Origin: Zavarzinia compransoris
GTDB lineage: Bacteria; Pseudomonadota; Alphaproteobacteria; Zavarziniales; Zavarziniaceae
Reading direction: 5' to 3'
Length of the DNA stretch: 64,000 nt
Assembly: GCF_003173055.1 (NCBI RefSeq)
Contig: NZ_QGLF01000002.1
Location: forward strand, 434,322 to 498,321
Positions within the stretch are counted from its first letter, which is position 1. Each line of letters begins with the position of its first letter. The translations under genes and the position numbers were made by a program. This document shows positions 56,930 through 64,000 of this stretch, piece by piece. The notes under the pieces are model-generated. The model made no database searches, had not been told where the DNA came from, and saw only the letters and a program-made list of their open reading frames with translations.

Positions 56930-57232
56930 ATGCGCCAGAAACTGTCCGACGAAGCCAAGGCGCTGGCCCTCGCCACCCTGCCGAACTGGCACCTGTCGGC
57001 GGAGCGCGACGCCATCGAGCGCCGGCTGGTGCTCAAGGATTTCAGCCAGGCTTTCGCCTTCATGACCCGGGTCGCCATCGCCGCCGAGCAGTTGGACCAC
57101 CACCCGGAATGGTTCAACGTCTACCGGACCGTCGACATATTGCTTTCGACCCATGACGTCGACGGCCTGTCCGACCTCGACATCGCGCTCGCCCGCCGGA
57201 TCGACGCCTTCGCGGCCGATTTCGGCCTCTGA
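56930..57232 (+). CDS. phhB: Pterin-4a-carbinolamine dehydratase
   Basis: The 100-residue protein recycles the pterin cofactor of phenylalanine hydroxylase by dehydrating 4a-hydroxytetrahydrobiopterin. It has the family signature LDHHPEWFNVYRTVDILLSTHDVDGL (residues 57 on, split by the catalytic His pair). GGGGG is before the ATG. No phenylalanine hydroxylase gene is next to it; some members act in molybdopterin metabolism or other roles. It is convergent with ecfG, 7 bp apart. Confidence 0.92.
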   Translation: MRQKLSDEAKALALATLPNWHLSAERDAIERRLVLKDFSQAFAFMTRVAIAAEQLDHHPEWFNVYRTVDILLSTHDVDGLSDLDIALARRIDAFAADFGL

Positions 57233-57239
57233 GCCCCTG

Positions 57240-57863
57240 TCAGCGGCCCTTGCCGGGGGCGCCGCCGAGGGCCAGGAAGGCCGCCATTTCCGCCGGCATG
57301 GGGCCCGATTCCTCAAGCCGGGAGCCCATTTCCGAGCCGCCGAGCAATTTGGTGAGCTGGGCGCGGGCACGCGAGACCCGGCTCTTGATCGTGCCGACGG
57401 CGCAGCCGCAGATCTCCGCCGCCTCCTCGTAGGAGACGCCGCTGGCGCCGACCAGGATCAGCACTTCGCGCTGTTCCTCGGTCAGGCGCCAGAAGGCGCG
57501 GCGGAAATCGTCGAACTCCAGGCCGGCCTCCTGGGTCGGGCCCGCCGAATGCTGGTGCTCGTGGATTTCCTCGAGCGTGTCCATCTTCACCCGCGACTTC
57601 CGCCCCTCGTTGTAGAAGAGGTTGCGCAGGATGGTGAACATCCAGGCCTTGAAATTGGTCCCCGGCTGGAACTGATGGGCCGCGGTCAGGGCGCGCACCA
57701 CCGCATCCTGCACCAGGTCGTCGGCGCGTTCGCGGTGGCCGGTCAGGAAGCGGGCGAAGGCGCGCAGGTGCGGCATGACCGCGATCACCTCGGCCCGGAT
57801 GTCGAAACCCGCCGGCTTGGCCGGGGTATCGTGCTTGGCCGGGGCGTCGGGCTTGCCGGTCAC
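57240..57863 (-). CDS. ecfG: General stress response sigma factor EcfG
   Basis: This is the ECF15-type sigma factor of the alphaproteobacterial general stress response, 207 residues. Region 2 has DDLVQDAVVRALTAAHQFQPGTNFKAWMFTILRNLF, and region 4 has LTEEQREVLILVGASGVSYEEAAEICGCAVGTIKSRVSRAR (here two segments). NepR binds and inhibits it; phosphorylated PhyR releases it. The start is a GTG that overlaps the nepR stop as GTGA. The -35 and -10 elements of its own type lie upstream of nepR. Confidence 0.94.
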   Translation of the reverse strand: MTGKPDAPAKHDTPAKPAGFDIRAEVIAVMPHLRAFARFLTGHRERADDLVQDAVVRALTAAHQFQPGTNFKAWMFTILRNLFYNEGRKSRVKMDTLEEIHEHQHSAGPTQEAGLEFDDFRRAFWRLTEEQREVLILVGASGVSYEEAAEICGCAVGTIKSRVSRARAQLTKLLGGSEMGSRLEESGPMPAEMAAFLALGGAPGKGR

Positions 57864-58078
57864 GGCTTGCCCCCGCCGCTCAGCTTGTCGGGATCGATCT
57901 CGTTGAGAAGGTCGAGCAGGTCCTGGGGCAGGGGCTCGGCCGCGACATCGTCATAGAGCTTGCGCAGGCCGTCGTCGACCCAGGCGTTGCCGCCACCACC
58001 GGGATTGGCGCCGCCGGGATTGGCGCCGCCCGCCTTGGGGTCGCCTTTGGGTTTGGTCCGTTTGCTCTTTTCGGGCAT
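57860..58078 (-). CDS. nepR: Anti-sigma factor NepR
   Basis: NepR (72 residues) blocks EcfG in unstressed cells and is sequestered by phosphorylated PhyR. The conserved helix pair LRKLYDDVAAEPLPQDLLDLLNEID is near residues 39-63. The N terminus has a Gly/Pro-rich linker with GGANP twice, encoded by a 15 bp tandem repeat. The ATG at 58078 is the start closest to the conserved part. It is divergent from phyR and co-transcribed with ecfG. Confidence 0.92.
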   Translation of the reverse strand: MPEKSKRTKPKGDPKAGGANPGGANPGGGGNAWVDDGLRKLYDDVAAEPLPQDLLDLLNEIDPDKLSGGGKP

Positions 58079-58121
58079 GACTCGTTCCACGCTGCCGGTC
58101 CAAGCTACCGGCCTTGGAACC

Positions 58122-58147
58122 AACGGGGAAGGCCCCGCATTGGTTCC
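58122..58147 (-). promoter_or_regulatory. EcfG-dependent promoter of nepR-ecfG
   Basis: On the minus strand GGAAC and CGTT are separated by exactly 17 bases, the consensus of alphaproteobacterial general stress promoters. The -10 end lies 44 bp before the nepR start. It implies positive autoregulation. Confidence 0.85.
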
Positions 58148-58202
58148 GGACGACATTTGTGGCACGGTCCGCCCGCGGCATGCCCCTGGGGAATCAGTAT
58201 CC

Positions 58203-58985
58203 ATGACCGATTTGAAGTTTGGTATCGCGCAGCACCTGCCCTATCTCCGCCGTTATGCCCGGGCACTGACCGGCAACCAGGGGGTGGGCGACGGCCTGAT
58301 CCGCGCCGCCCTGCAATCGCTGGCCTCGGGCAAGGCCGCGATCGATCCCGACCGCGACCTGAAGCCCCAGCTTTACAGCCTCGTCCATGCCGCCGCCGAT
58401 GCCGCCCCGGCGACCGCGGGCGCCGCCGCCGGCGGCGGGCGTGATGCCAAGGTCCAGGCGAAGCTCGGCCTGCTGCCCTCGGCGGAGCGGCGCGCGCTCT
58501 TGCTGACCTCGCTCGAAGCCATGACCCGGGCCGAGGTGGCGTCGGTGCTCGGCCGGCCGGTCGAGGAGGTTTCCGCCCTGCTCGACCATGCCCGGGACGA
58601 ATTGGCGCGCCAGGACCCGGCCCGCGTCCTCGTCATCGAGGACGAGCCGATCATCGCCCTTCATATCGCCGAAATCGTGCGCGAGGCGGGCCACGAGGTG
58701 GTCGGCATCGCGACCCGGAAGAGCGAGGCGGTGGCGCTGGCCGCCGAGCACCGGCCGGGCCTGGTGCTGGCCGACATCCAGCTGGACGACGGTTCGACCG
58801 GGATCGAGGCGGCGCAGGAAATCCTGCAATCGCTGGACGTTCCCGTCATCTTCGTCACCGCCTTCCCCGAACGGCTGCTGACCGGCGAGCGCATGGAGCC
58901 GACCTTTCTGGTCTCGAAACCCTTCGACCCGGAAACCCTGGTCGTCACCATCGGCCAGGCCCTGTTCCATCACCCGGGCCGCTGA
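58203..58985 (+). CDS. phyR: Anti-anti-sigma response regulator PhyR
   Basis: PhyR is the central switch of the general stress response. The 260-residue protein has a sigma-factor-like N-terminal part (1-135: region 2-like HLPYLRRYARALTG and region 4-like LPSAERRALLLTSLEAMTRAEVASVLG) and a C-terminal receiver with IEDE, phosphorylated D191 in VLADIQL, and the VTAFPER segment (FATGUY-type) before SKPF. Phosphorylation exposes the sigma-like domain, which binds NepR. It is followed 3 bp later by a sensor kinase gene, its likely partner. Confidence 0.95.
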   Translation: MTDLKFGIAQHLPYLRRYARALTGNQGVGDGLIRAALQSLASGKAAIDPDRDLKPQLYSLVHAAADAAPATAGAAAGGGRDAKVQAKLGLLPSAERRALLLTSLEAMTRAEVASVLGRPVEEVSALLDHARDELARQDPARVLVIEDEPIIALHIAEIVREAGHEVVGIATRKSEAVALAAEHRPGLVLADIQLDDGSTGIEAAQEILQSLDVPVIFVTAFPERLLTGERMEPTFLVSKPFDPETLVVTIGQALFHHPGR

Positions 58986-58988
58986 CGC

Positions 58989-60671
58989 GTGACGGGCCTG
59001 TTCCGCCTGTTCGACCCCTTACGCGCGCGGCTCGCCGCCCTCATGCTGGTGGTGCTGGCGGCGCCGGCGGCGGGCGGCGCCATCGTCGCCATGCGCGCCT
59101 ATGACGAACAGACGCGGCGGGCGGAAACCCAGGTCCATCAATTCGCGGCGCTGGCCGCGGCCCACGAGCGGGATTTCTTTTCCGATACCTGGCGCCTGCT
59201 GGTCGGGCTGGCCGCCGATCTCACCCTGCCGTCGGCGGGGACGCGCTGCCCGCGCATCTTCAGCGCCTTTCCCGACATTTACCCCGAATACGGCAGCCTC
59301 GCCCTGATCGCGCCCGACGGCCGCCAAGTCTGCTCCACCGACCGCAGCGCCAAAGGCCCGGTCAATCACGCCGAGGCGGACTGGTTCCAGCGGGTGATGC
59401 AATTGCGCGATTTCACCCTGTCCGACCAGGTGCTGGACCCGGCGGCGGCCAACCCGACCCTGGTCGCGGCCATGCCGATCATCGGCGAGACCGATACGGT
59501 CGCCGGCATCATCGCGGTCTGGATCAAGCTGGACCGGCTGGAACGGGTGGCGCGCGACGCCGGCCTGCCGGACGACGGCGTCGTCTATGTCCTCGATCGC
59601 AAGGGCGACGTGCTGACCCGGCGCACCGGCGCCGTTCTCGGCGACGGCGGCCTGCCCCAGCCCGACCTGATCGCCCAGGTGGTGAACGACGAGGTGCTGG
59701 AATTCCGCGCCGACAGCCTGGACGGGCGCGAACGGGCCTATTCGGTGGTGGTGCTGCAGGGCGGGGCGATCCATGTCCTGTTCGGCCTGCCCGTCGCCTC
59801 GACCTTCGCCTGGATCGACCGCGACCTGAATTCGCGCCTGATCCTGCTCGGGGTCACCGTGCTGGCGGCGCTGGCCGCCGCCGTGGTCGGCGGTCATTTC
59901 CTGGTGACGCGCTGGGTGCGCAACCTGCGCGGCCTTGCCGCCGATTACACCGCCGGGCGCCTGGACCAGCAGGTGGACCTGACCGGCGCGCCGGCGGAAC
60001 TGCGCGAGCTGGGCCAGGGCTTCGTCACCATGGGGCGGCGCGTGGCGCTGCGCGAGGCGGACCTGAAGCGCACCATCGCGGAAAAGGACGTGCTGATCCG
60101 CGAAATCCACCACCGGGTGAAGAACAACCTGCAAACCGTGCTGTCCATGCTGTCGCTGCGCCTGCGGGCCCTGCGCGAGCCGGGGGCGAAGGCGGCGCTC
60201 GGCGATGTCGAGATGCGGGTGAAGGCGCTGGCCCTGGTCCAGCGCCATCTCTATCTCGACGATGCGGCCAGCCTCGTCGATGTCGCCGCCCTGCTCGGCG
60301 AACTGGCGGCCAGCCTGACGGCGGCGCGCGGCGACATCCGGCTGGAGGTGGATCTGCCCGCCCTGGCCGTCGACCAGGACCGGGCGACGCCGCTGGCCCT
60401 GGCGGTCACCGAATTGCTGACCAATGCCCTGACCCATGGCCTGCCGCCCGGCACCGGCGGCACCATCCGCCTGCGCGCCGAGGCGGCGGCGGACGGCACG
60501 ATCGCCCTGACCCTGGCCGACGATGGCAAGGGCTTCACCCCGGGGGCGGGCGGCGGCCTCGGCCTGCTGCTGATGCCGGGGCTGGCGAAGCAGATGGGCG
60601 GCGAGGCCAAGGTCGAGAGCGCGCCCGGCAAGGGCACGGCCTGGACCCTGGTCATTCCCCCGAAGGCATGA
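58989..60671 (+). CDS. HisKA_2-type sensor histidine kinase
   Basis: The 560-residue kinase has a first membrane segment (about 12-35), a periplasmic sensing domain of Cache-like type (about 40-280), a second membrane segment (about 285-307), a HAMP linker, and the HisKA_2 domain with phosphoacceptor H374/H375 in REIHHRVKNNLQ. The ATPase domain has ELLTNALTHG and DDGKGF. It starts with GTG 3 bp after phyR, so it is most probably the kinase that phosphorylates PhyR in response to an external signal. The 3' end overlaps the convergent gene by 20 bases. Confidence 0.92.
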   Translation: MTGLFRLFDPLRARLAALMLVVLAAPAAGGAIVAMRAYDEQTRRAETQVHQFAALAAAHERDFFSDTWRLLVGLAADLTLPSAGTRCPRIFSAFPDIYPEYGSLALIAPDGRQVCSTDRSAKGPVNHAEADWFQRVMQLRDFTLSDQVLDPAAANPTLVAAMPIIGETDTVAGIIAVWIKLDRLERVARDAGLPDDGVVYVLDRKGDVLTRRTGAVLGDGGLPQPDLIAQVVNDEVLEFRADSLDGRERAYSVVVLQGGAIHVLFGLPVASTFAWIDRDLNSRLILLGVTVLAALAAAVVGGHFLVTRWVRNLRGLAADYTAGRLDQQVDLTGAPAELRELGQGFVTMGRRVALREADLKRTIAEKDVLIREIHHRVKNNLQTVLSMLSLRLRALREPGAKAALGDVEMRVKALALVQRHLYLDDAASLVDVAALLGELAASLTAARGDIRLEVDLPALAVDQDRATPLALAVTELLTNALTHGLPPGTGGTIRLRAEAAADGTIALTLADDGKGFTPGAGGGLGLLLMPGLAKQMGGEAKVESAPGKGTAWTLVIPPKA

Positions 60672-61560
60672 GGAAGTAAAGCCGGCCCTGTTCCAGGCGG
60701 AAGCTCAGGGGCGGCTCGAAATGCATCAGTTCGCCGTCGACCGCGACCCGCAGGCGGCGCCGGGACGAGGCCACGGTGAGCGAGCGGCAGGCGGCGAAGT
60801 GAATGCCGGGCGCGCTTTCCCAGCGCCCGGCGGCAACCGCGGCGGCGAGGCGCAGCAGCGAAAGCGGGCCCGTGGTCTCGGCGACATAGACCGCCAGTTC
60901 GCCATCGGCCAGGCTGGCGCGGGTCGGCACCGGCCCCGCCCCGTCGACGAAACGGTTGTTGGCGACGACGAGAAGGGGCGTGCGCAATTGCACCCGGTCG
61001 CCGGCATCGGTGCCGAGATCGACGTCGATCTCCAGTTCGTGGCGGCGGAACAGGGCGCGCCAGCCGGCCCGGATCATCGCCGGCCATTTGCTGAGGCCCC
61101 GGCGGCGCCGGGCGCGGTCGCGGTCCAGTACCATCCAGGGATAGAAGCCGAGCACGGCGGCATGCAGGAAGCGGGTGCCGTTCAGATTGGCGACATCGAC
61201 CGGCGCGATGGTGCCCCGGGCCATGGCCTTGGCGGCATCGACCGGGTCCGGCGGCAGGCCGATATCCCGGGCGGTCAGGTTCATCGTGCCGAGGGGCAGC
61301 ACGCCGAGGGCGATCGGCGCCCGGCCCAGCATGTTGAGGGCGCCGTTCAGGCTGCCGTCGCCGCCGCCGACGACCAGGACATCGGGCTTGGTCGTGATCG
61401 ACCGCTGCACGGCCGACTGCATGTCGCGCGGCTTCACCGCGGCGACATTGACCGTATGGCCGGCATGGGCAAAGGCGTTGCGCACCCCGGTGGCGATGGC
61501 ATGGCCGTCGCCCTGCGCCAGGGTGCCCGCCTTTTCATTCATCACCACCGTGATCCGCAT
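60652..61560 (-). CDS. Diacylglycerol kinase-fold lipid kinase
   Basis: The 302-residue protein has the DAGK catalytic domain: GGGDGS at 65-70 after DVLVV, PLGTMNLTARDIGLP near residue 88, and the C-terminal VAVDGELM. Related enzymes phosphorylate diacylglycerol, sphingosine or other lipids (YegS/BmrU type). The lipid is unknown. Its 3' end overlaps the kinase gene of the stress locus on the opposite strand by 20 bases. Confidence 0.88.
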   Translation of the reverse strand: MRITVVMNEKAGTLAQGDGHAIATGVRNAFAHAGHTVNVAAVKPRDMQSAVQRSITTKPDVLVVGGGDGSLNGALNMLGRAPIALGVLPLGTMNLTARDIGLPPDPVDAAKAMARGTIAPVDVANLNGTRFLHAAVLGFYPWMVLDRDRARRRRGLSKWPAMIRAGWRALFRRHELEIDVDLGTDAGDRVQLRTPLLVVANNRFVDGAGPVPTRASLADGELAVYVAETTGPLSLLRLAAAVAAGRWESAPGIHFAACRSLTVASSRRRLRVAVDGELMHFEPPLSFRLEQGRLYFLMPSGE

Positions 61561-61607
61561 GCGCTATCCTCGACGTTGCACACCTATGGTCGGCAAGGGA
61601 GGCCGCG

Positions 61608-62387
61608 ATGGCAAGCTGGGACCCGGGGCAATATGCACGTTTCGCCGATCATCGCCTGCGTCCCGCTGCCGATCTGGTCGCCCGCCTGCCCGAGGGCGGC
61701 TTTCGCGCCGGAATCGACCTTGGCTGCGGCGGCGGCCAGCTGACCGCCCTGCTGCGCGCCCGTTTTCCCGCCCTGCCGCTGGCCGGCATCGACAATTCCC
61801 CCGCCATGCTGGACGTGGCGCGCCGCCACCTGGCGGACGCGGACTTCAGACTGGGGGATATTTGTGACCCTGGCGTGGCGGCAGGCTGCGACCTGATCGC
61901 TTCCAACGCCGCCTTCCAATGGCTGCCGGACCATCGGCCGGTGCTGGCGGCGCTGGTCGGGGGCCTTGCGCCCGGCGGCGTCCTTGCCGTGCAGATGCCG
62001 CGCAACCATGCCGCCCCGTCCCATGTCCTGCTGGCGGAAACGGCGGCGGCGGGGCGCTTCGCCGCCGCCCTCGACGGGGTGGCGGGAATCAGGGCGGTGG
62101 ACGACGCCCCGGATTACGCCGCCCTGCTGCTGGCGGCCGGCGCCGGCGCGGTCGATGCCTGGGCCACCACCTATGTCCATATCCTGGCGCCGGCCGCGGG
62201 CAGCCATCCGGTGTTCGAATGGGTGAAGGGCACGGCGCTTCGCCCCTATCTCGATGCCCTGCCGCCCGGCCTTGCAGCCGACTTCGCCGCCGCCTATCGC
62301 GGGCGGCTGGCGGCGGCCTATCCGCCGCTGCCCGACGGCAGGGTCCTGTTCCCCTTCCGCCGGGTCTTCTTCGTTGCGGTGAAATAG
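61608..62387 (+). CDS. tam: Trans-aconitate 2-methyltransferase
   Basis: The 259-residue SAM-dependent methyltransferase matches Tam, which methylates trans-aconitate, a toxic by-product of the TCA cycle. It starts MASWDPGQYARFADHRLRPAADL and has the SAM loop IDLGCGGGQLTALL near residue 35. IASNAAFQWLPDHRPVL and VQMPRNHAAPSH are Tam-specific signatures. GGGAGG lies before the ATG. It is convergent with the nitronate monooxygenase gene by one base. Confidence 0.92.
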   Translation: MASWDPGQYARFADHRLRPAADLVARLPEGGFRAGIDLGCGGGQLTALLRARFPALPLAGIDNSPAMLDVARRHLADADFRLGDICDPGVAAGCDLIASNAAFQWLPDHRPVLAALVGGLAPGGVLAVQMPRNHAAPSHVLLAETAAAGRFAAALDGVAGIRAVDDAPDYAALLLAAGAGAVDAWATTYVHILAPAAGSHPVFEWVKGTALRPYLDALPPGLAADFAAAYRGRLAAAYPPLPDGRVLFPFRRVFFVAVK

Positions 62388-62388
62388 C

Positions 62389-63360
62389 TCAGCGGGCGGC
62401 GACGAGGCCGGGCAGGCGGGCGATCACCGCCTCCGCCTCGGCCACCGTGCGGCGCAGGATCTCGCCCGCCGGCAGGATCTCGCGGATGGCGCCGGCGCCC
62501 TGGCCGGCGGCAAGGCAGACGCGGGCGGGGTCGATATCCTCGGTGACCCCCTGAAGGGTGCGGTTGGCGCCGTTCTGGCCCGAGACCATGGCCTGGATCG
62601 GGAAGGGCTGGATCTCCGCCTGCCGGCCCTCCCATTCGGCGGTATAGTCGTTCTTGATCGCGCGCAGCGTCTTGCCGGTGAAGCAGCGGGTGATCAGCGT
62701 GTCCTCGTCGCCGGCATCGAGGATCGCCTGCTTGTAACCGGGGGCGGCATTGGCTTCGGCCGAGGCGATGAAGCGCGTGCCCATCCAGACCCCGACCGCG
62801 CCGAACGAAAGCGCGGCGGCGAGGCCGCGGCCGTCGACGATGGAACCGGCGGCGACCACCGGGATCGACAGGGCGTCGACCATCTGCGGGATCAGGGCCA
62901 TGCCCGCCACCCGGCCGGTATGGCCGCCGCCCTCGGTGCCTTGCGCGATCACGGCGTCGCAGCCCGCGGCCTGCGCCTTCAGGCCGTGGTTCACCGTGCC
63001 GCAGACCGCCATCACCTTGAGGCCGGCCGCCTTCAGCCTGGCCATGATCGGGGCCGGCACGCCGAGGCCGGCGACGAAGGCGCTCGCCCCCTCGTCGATG
63101 ATGATGTCGACGGCATTGACCAGGGTCTCGGGCAGGGCGGTGAGCAGGTCGACGGCGAAGGGCTTGCCGGTCAGGCGGCGGACCTTGCGCATTTCCTCGC
63201 GGATCTTCTCCGGCGGCAGCGCGGCCATGCCCAGGCAGCCATAGCCGCCGGCCTCGGAAACGGCGGCGCAGACCTCGCCGAAGGCGACGCCGCCCATGCC
63301 GGCCAGCATCACCGGATGTTCGATACCGAGAAGATCACAAAGGGGCGTGTGCAGGGTCAT
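62389..63360 (-). CDS. Nitronate monooxygenase (NPD family)
   Basis: The 323-residue FMN-dependent TIM-barrel enzyme matches nitronate monooxygenase / 2-nitropropane dioxygenase. It starts MTLHTPLCDLLGIEHPVMLAGMGGVAFG and has AQGTEGGGHTGRVAGMALIPQMVDA (the catalytic His is in GGGHTGR) and VVAAGSIVDGRGLAAALSFGAVGVWMGTRFIAS (FMN phosphate site), each near residues 140 and 175. AGGAGG lies about ten bases upstream of the ATG. The start lies within the 3' end of the TetR gene (26-base overlap), so it is likely co-regulated with it. Confidence 0.9.
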   Translation of the reverse strand: MTLHTPLCDLLGIEHPVMLAGMGGVAFGEVCAAVSEAGGYGCLGMAALPPEKIREEMRKVRRLTGKPFAVDLLTALPETLVNAVDIIIDEGASAFVAGLGVPAPIMARLKAAGLKVMAVCGTVNHGLKAQAAGCDAVIAQGTEGGGHTGRVAGMALIPQMVDALSIPVVAAGSIVDGRGLAAALSFGAVGVWMGTRFIASAEANAAPGYKQAILDAGDEDTLITRCFTGKTLRAIKNDYTAEWEGRQAEIQPFPIQAMVSGQNGANRTLQGVTEDIDPARVCLAAGQGAGAIREILPAGEILRRTVAEAEAVIARLPGLVAAR

Positions 63361-64000
63361 GGGGGTCTCCTCCTTCTTCTTCGATCCGGGCTTCTTCGAT
63401 CCGGGCCTTGTCGGCCCGTTGCAGTTCGATGGTGACATAATGGGCGACCATGCGCGCCAGGCCTTGCGCCAGCGCGTCATAGCCGAAGGGCGGATCCGGG
63501 TCCGAGAGATGCTTGAGGACGACGAAGATCCCGCCCTGGATGAAGATATGGTTCATCACCGCGAGGTCGGGCAGCCGGGTCAGCGCCGGGTGCTGCATGA
63601 CGTATTGCAGCAGCAATTCGGTCAGGGCCGCCGAGACGGCGCCGAAATCCATCGCCTGGTGCGCGGCGATCGTGGCCCGCCCGTACTTCAGGTAACGCTC
63701 GTCGTTGCGCGTCAGGAAATCGCCGAAGGCCGCCGCCAGGGCGATGATCGCGGGTTCGATCTCCATCCGCACGAGGCGGGGGATCAGGGGCCGGATCACG
63801 CCGACGATGGCGGCGACGAAATGCCGGTTCATCGCCGCGTGGATCTCTTCCTTATTGGCGAAATATTCGTAGAGCGAGCCGACGCTGATGCCTGCGATCT
63901 CGGCGATATGGCGCGTCGTCGTTCCCGTCGGGCCGTGGCGGGCGAGGCTGATGAACCCCGCCTCGACGATGGCGTCGACGGTGGCGATGGCGCGGCTTTG
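63335..64000 (-). CDS. TetR-family regulator (5' end outside window)
   Basis: The frame is open to the right edge, so the first residues are missing. The visible N-terminal part has the TetR HTH (GTTTRHIAEIAGISVGSLYEYFANKEEIHAAM) after VDAIVEAGFISLARHG. The ligand domain follows (PRLVRMEIEPAIIALAAAFGDFLT). The C-terminal tail KARIEEARIEEEGGD comes from a 15 bp tandem repeat. It overlaps the start of the nitronate monooxygenase gene on the same strand, so it may control that gene. Confidence 0.9.
   Translation of the reverse strand, partial: QSRAIATVDAIVEAGFISLARHGPTGTTTRHIAEIAGISVGSLYEYFANKEEIHAAMNRHFVAAIVGVIRPLIPRLVRMEIEPAIIALAAAFGDFLTRNDERYLKYGRATIAAHQAMDFGAVSAALTELLLQYVMQHPALTRLPDLAVMNHIFIQGGIFVVLKHLSDPDPPFGYDALAQGLARMVAHYVTIELQRADKARIEEARIEEEGGDPHDPAHAPL

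Overview
This 64 kb window is chromosomal DNA from a GC-rich alphaproteobacterium. The class is indicated by a PhyR/NepR/EcfG general stress response locus, an ECF sigma factor paired with a ChrR-type anti-sigma factor, an IalB-family protein, long-form PstC and PstA subunits, and the ilvB-ilvH-ilvC order. I cannot name the genus. There is no prophage, CRISPR array, rRNA or tRNA that I can see. The only mobile DNA recognised is a 162 bp MITE-like element. Almost all of the sequence is coding, and many genes overlap by 1 to 4 bases within operons.

Layout. 1-5.8 kb: the end of a CoA-transferase gene, serB, miaA and the branched-chain amino-acid genes ilvB, ilvH and ilvC. 5.9-11.9 kb: a papain-like protease, an iron-linked group (TonB receptor, PiuC-type dioxygenase, PepSY-like protein with a Fur-box-like site), infC with an apparent ATA start codon, and a sulfite-oxidase-fold protein. 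12.0-23.2 kb: a ten-gene unit with a sigma-54 promoter candidate. It encodes two glutamine-synthetase-like ligases, a PhyH dioxygenase, a PAS protein, a sigma-54 activator, a polyamine-type ABC importer and a glutamine amidotransferase. This is the best candidate for an undescribed pathway: uptake of an amine followed by gamma-glutamylation and oxidation. 23.2-26.9 kb: an MBL hydrolase, a DUF502 membrane protein, an acyl-CoA synthetase and a previously easy-to-miss 51-residue ORF.

26.9-36.3 kb: an arsenic resistance operon (arsR, arsC, acr3, MFS gene) directly followed by the phosphate regulon pstSCAB-phoU-phoB with a Pho-box-like site. Arsenate enters cells through phosphate importers, so the neighbourhood makes sense. 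36.3-48.9 kb: an AraC regulator divergent from a Baeyer-Villiger-type monooxygenase, a DUF1963 protein, an EamA transporter, an LldD-type oxidase, rlmN, an IalB protein, the ECF/ChrR pair, argG, a thioesterase and an HxlR regulator. 48.9-57.2 kb: the MITE, a quinone oxidoreductase, an asparaginase II-family protein, an SH3 protein, a 2-hydroxyacid dehydrogenase, the thpR-cobB-VOC-ghrA unit, an unknown protein, a zincin and phhB. 57.2-61 kb: the general stress response locus (ecfG, nepR, phyR and a HisKA_2 kinase) with a clear EcfG-type promoter. 61-64 kb: a lipid-kinase-like gene, tam, a nitronate monooxygenase and the 5'-truncated gene of a TetR regulator.

All functions are inferred by reading conserved motifs and context; no database search was run.
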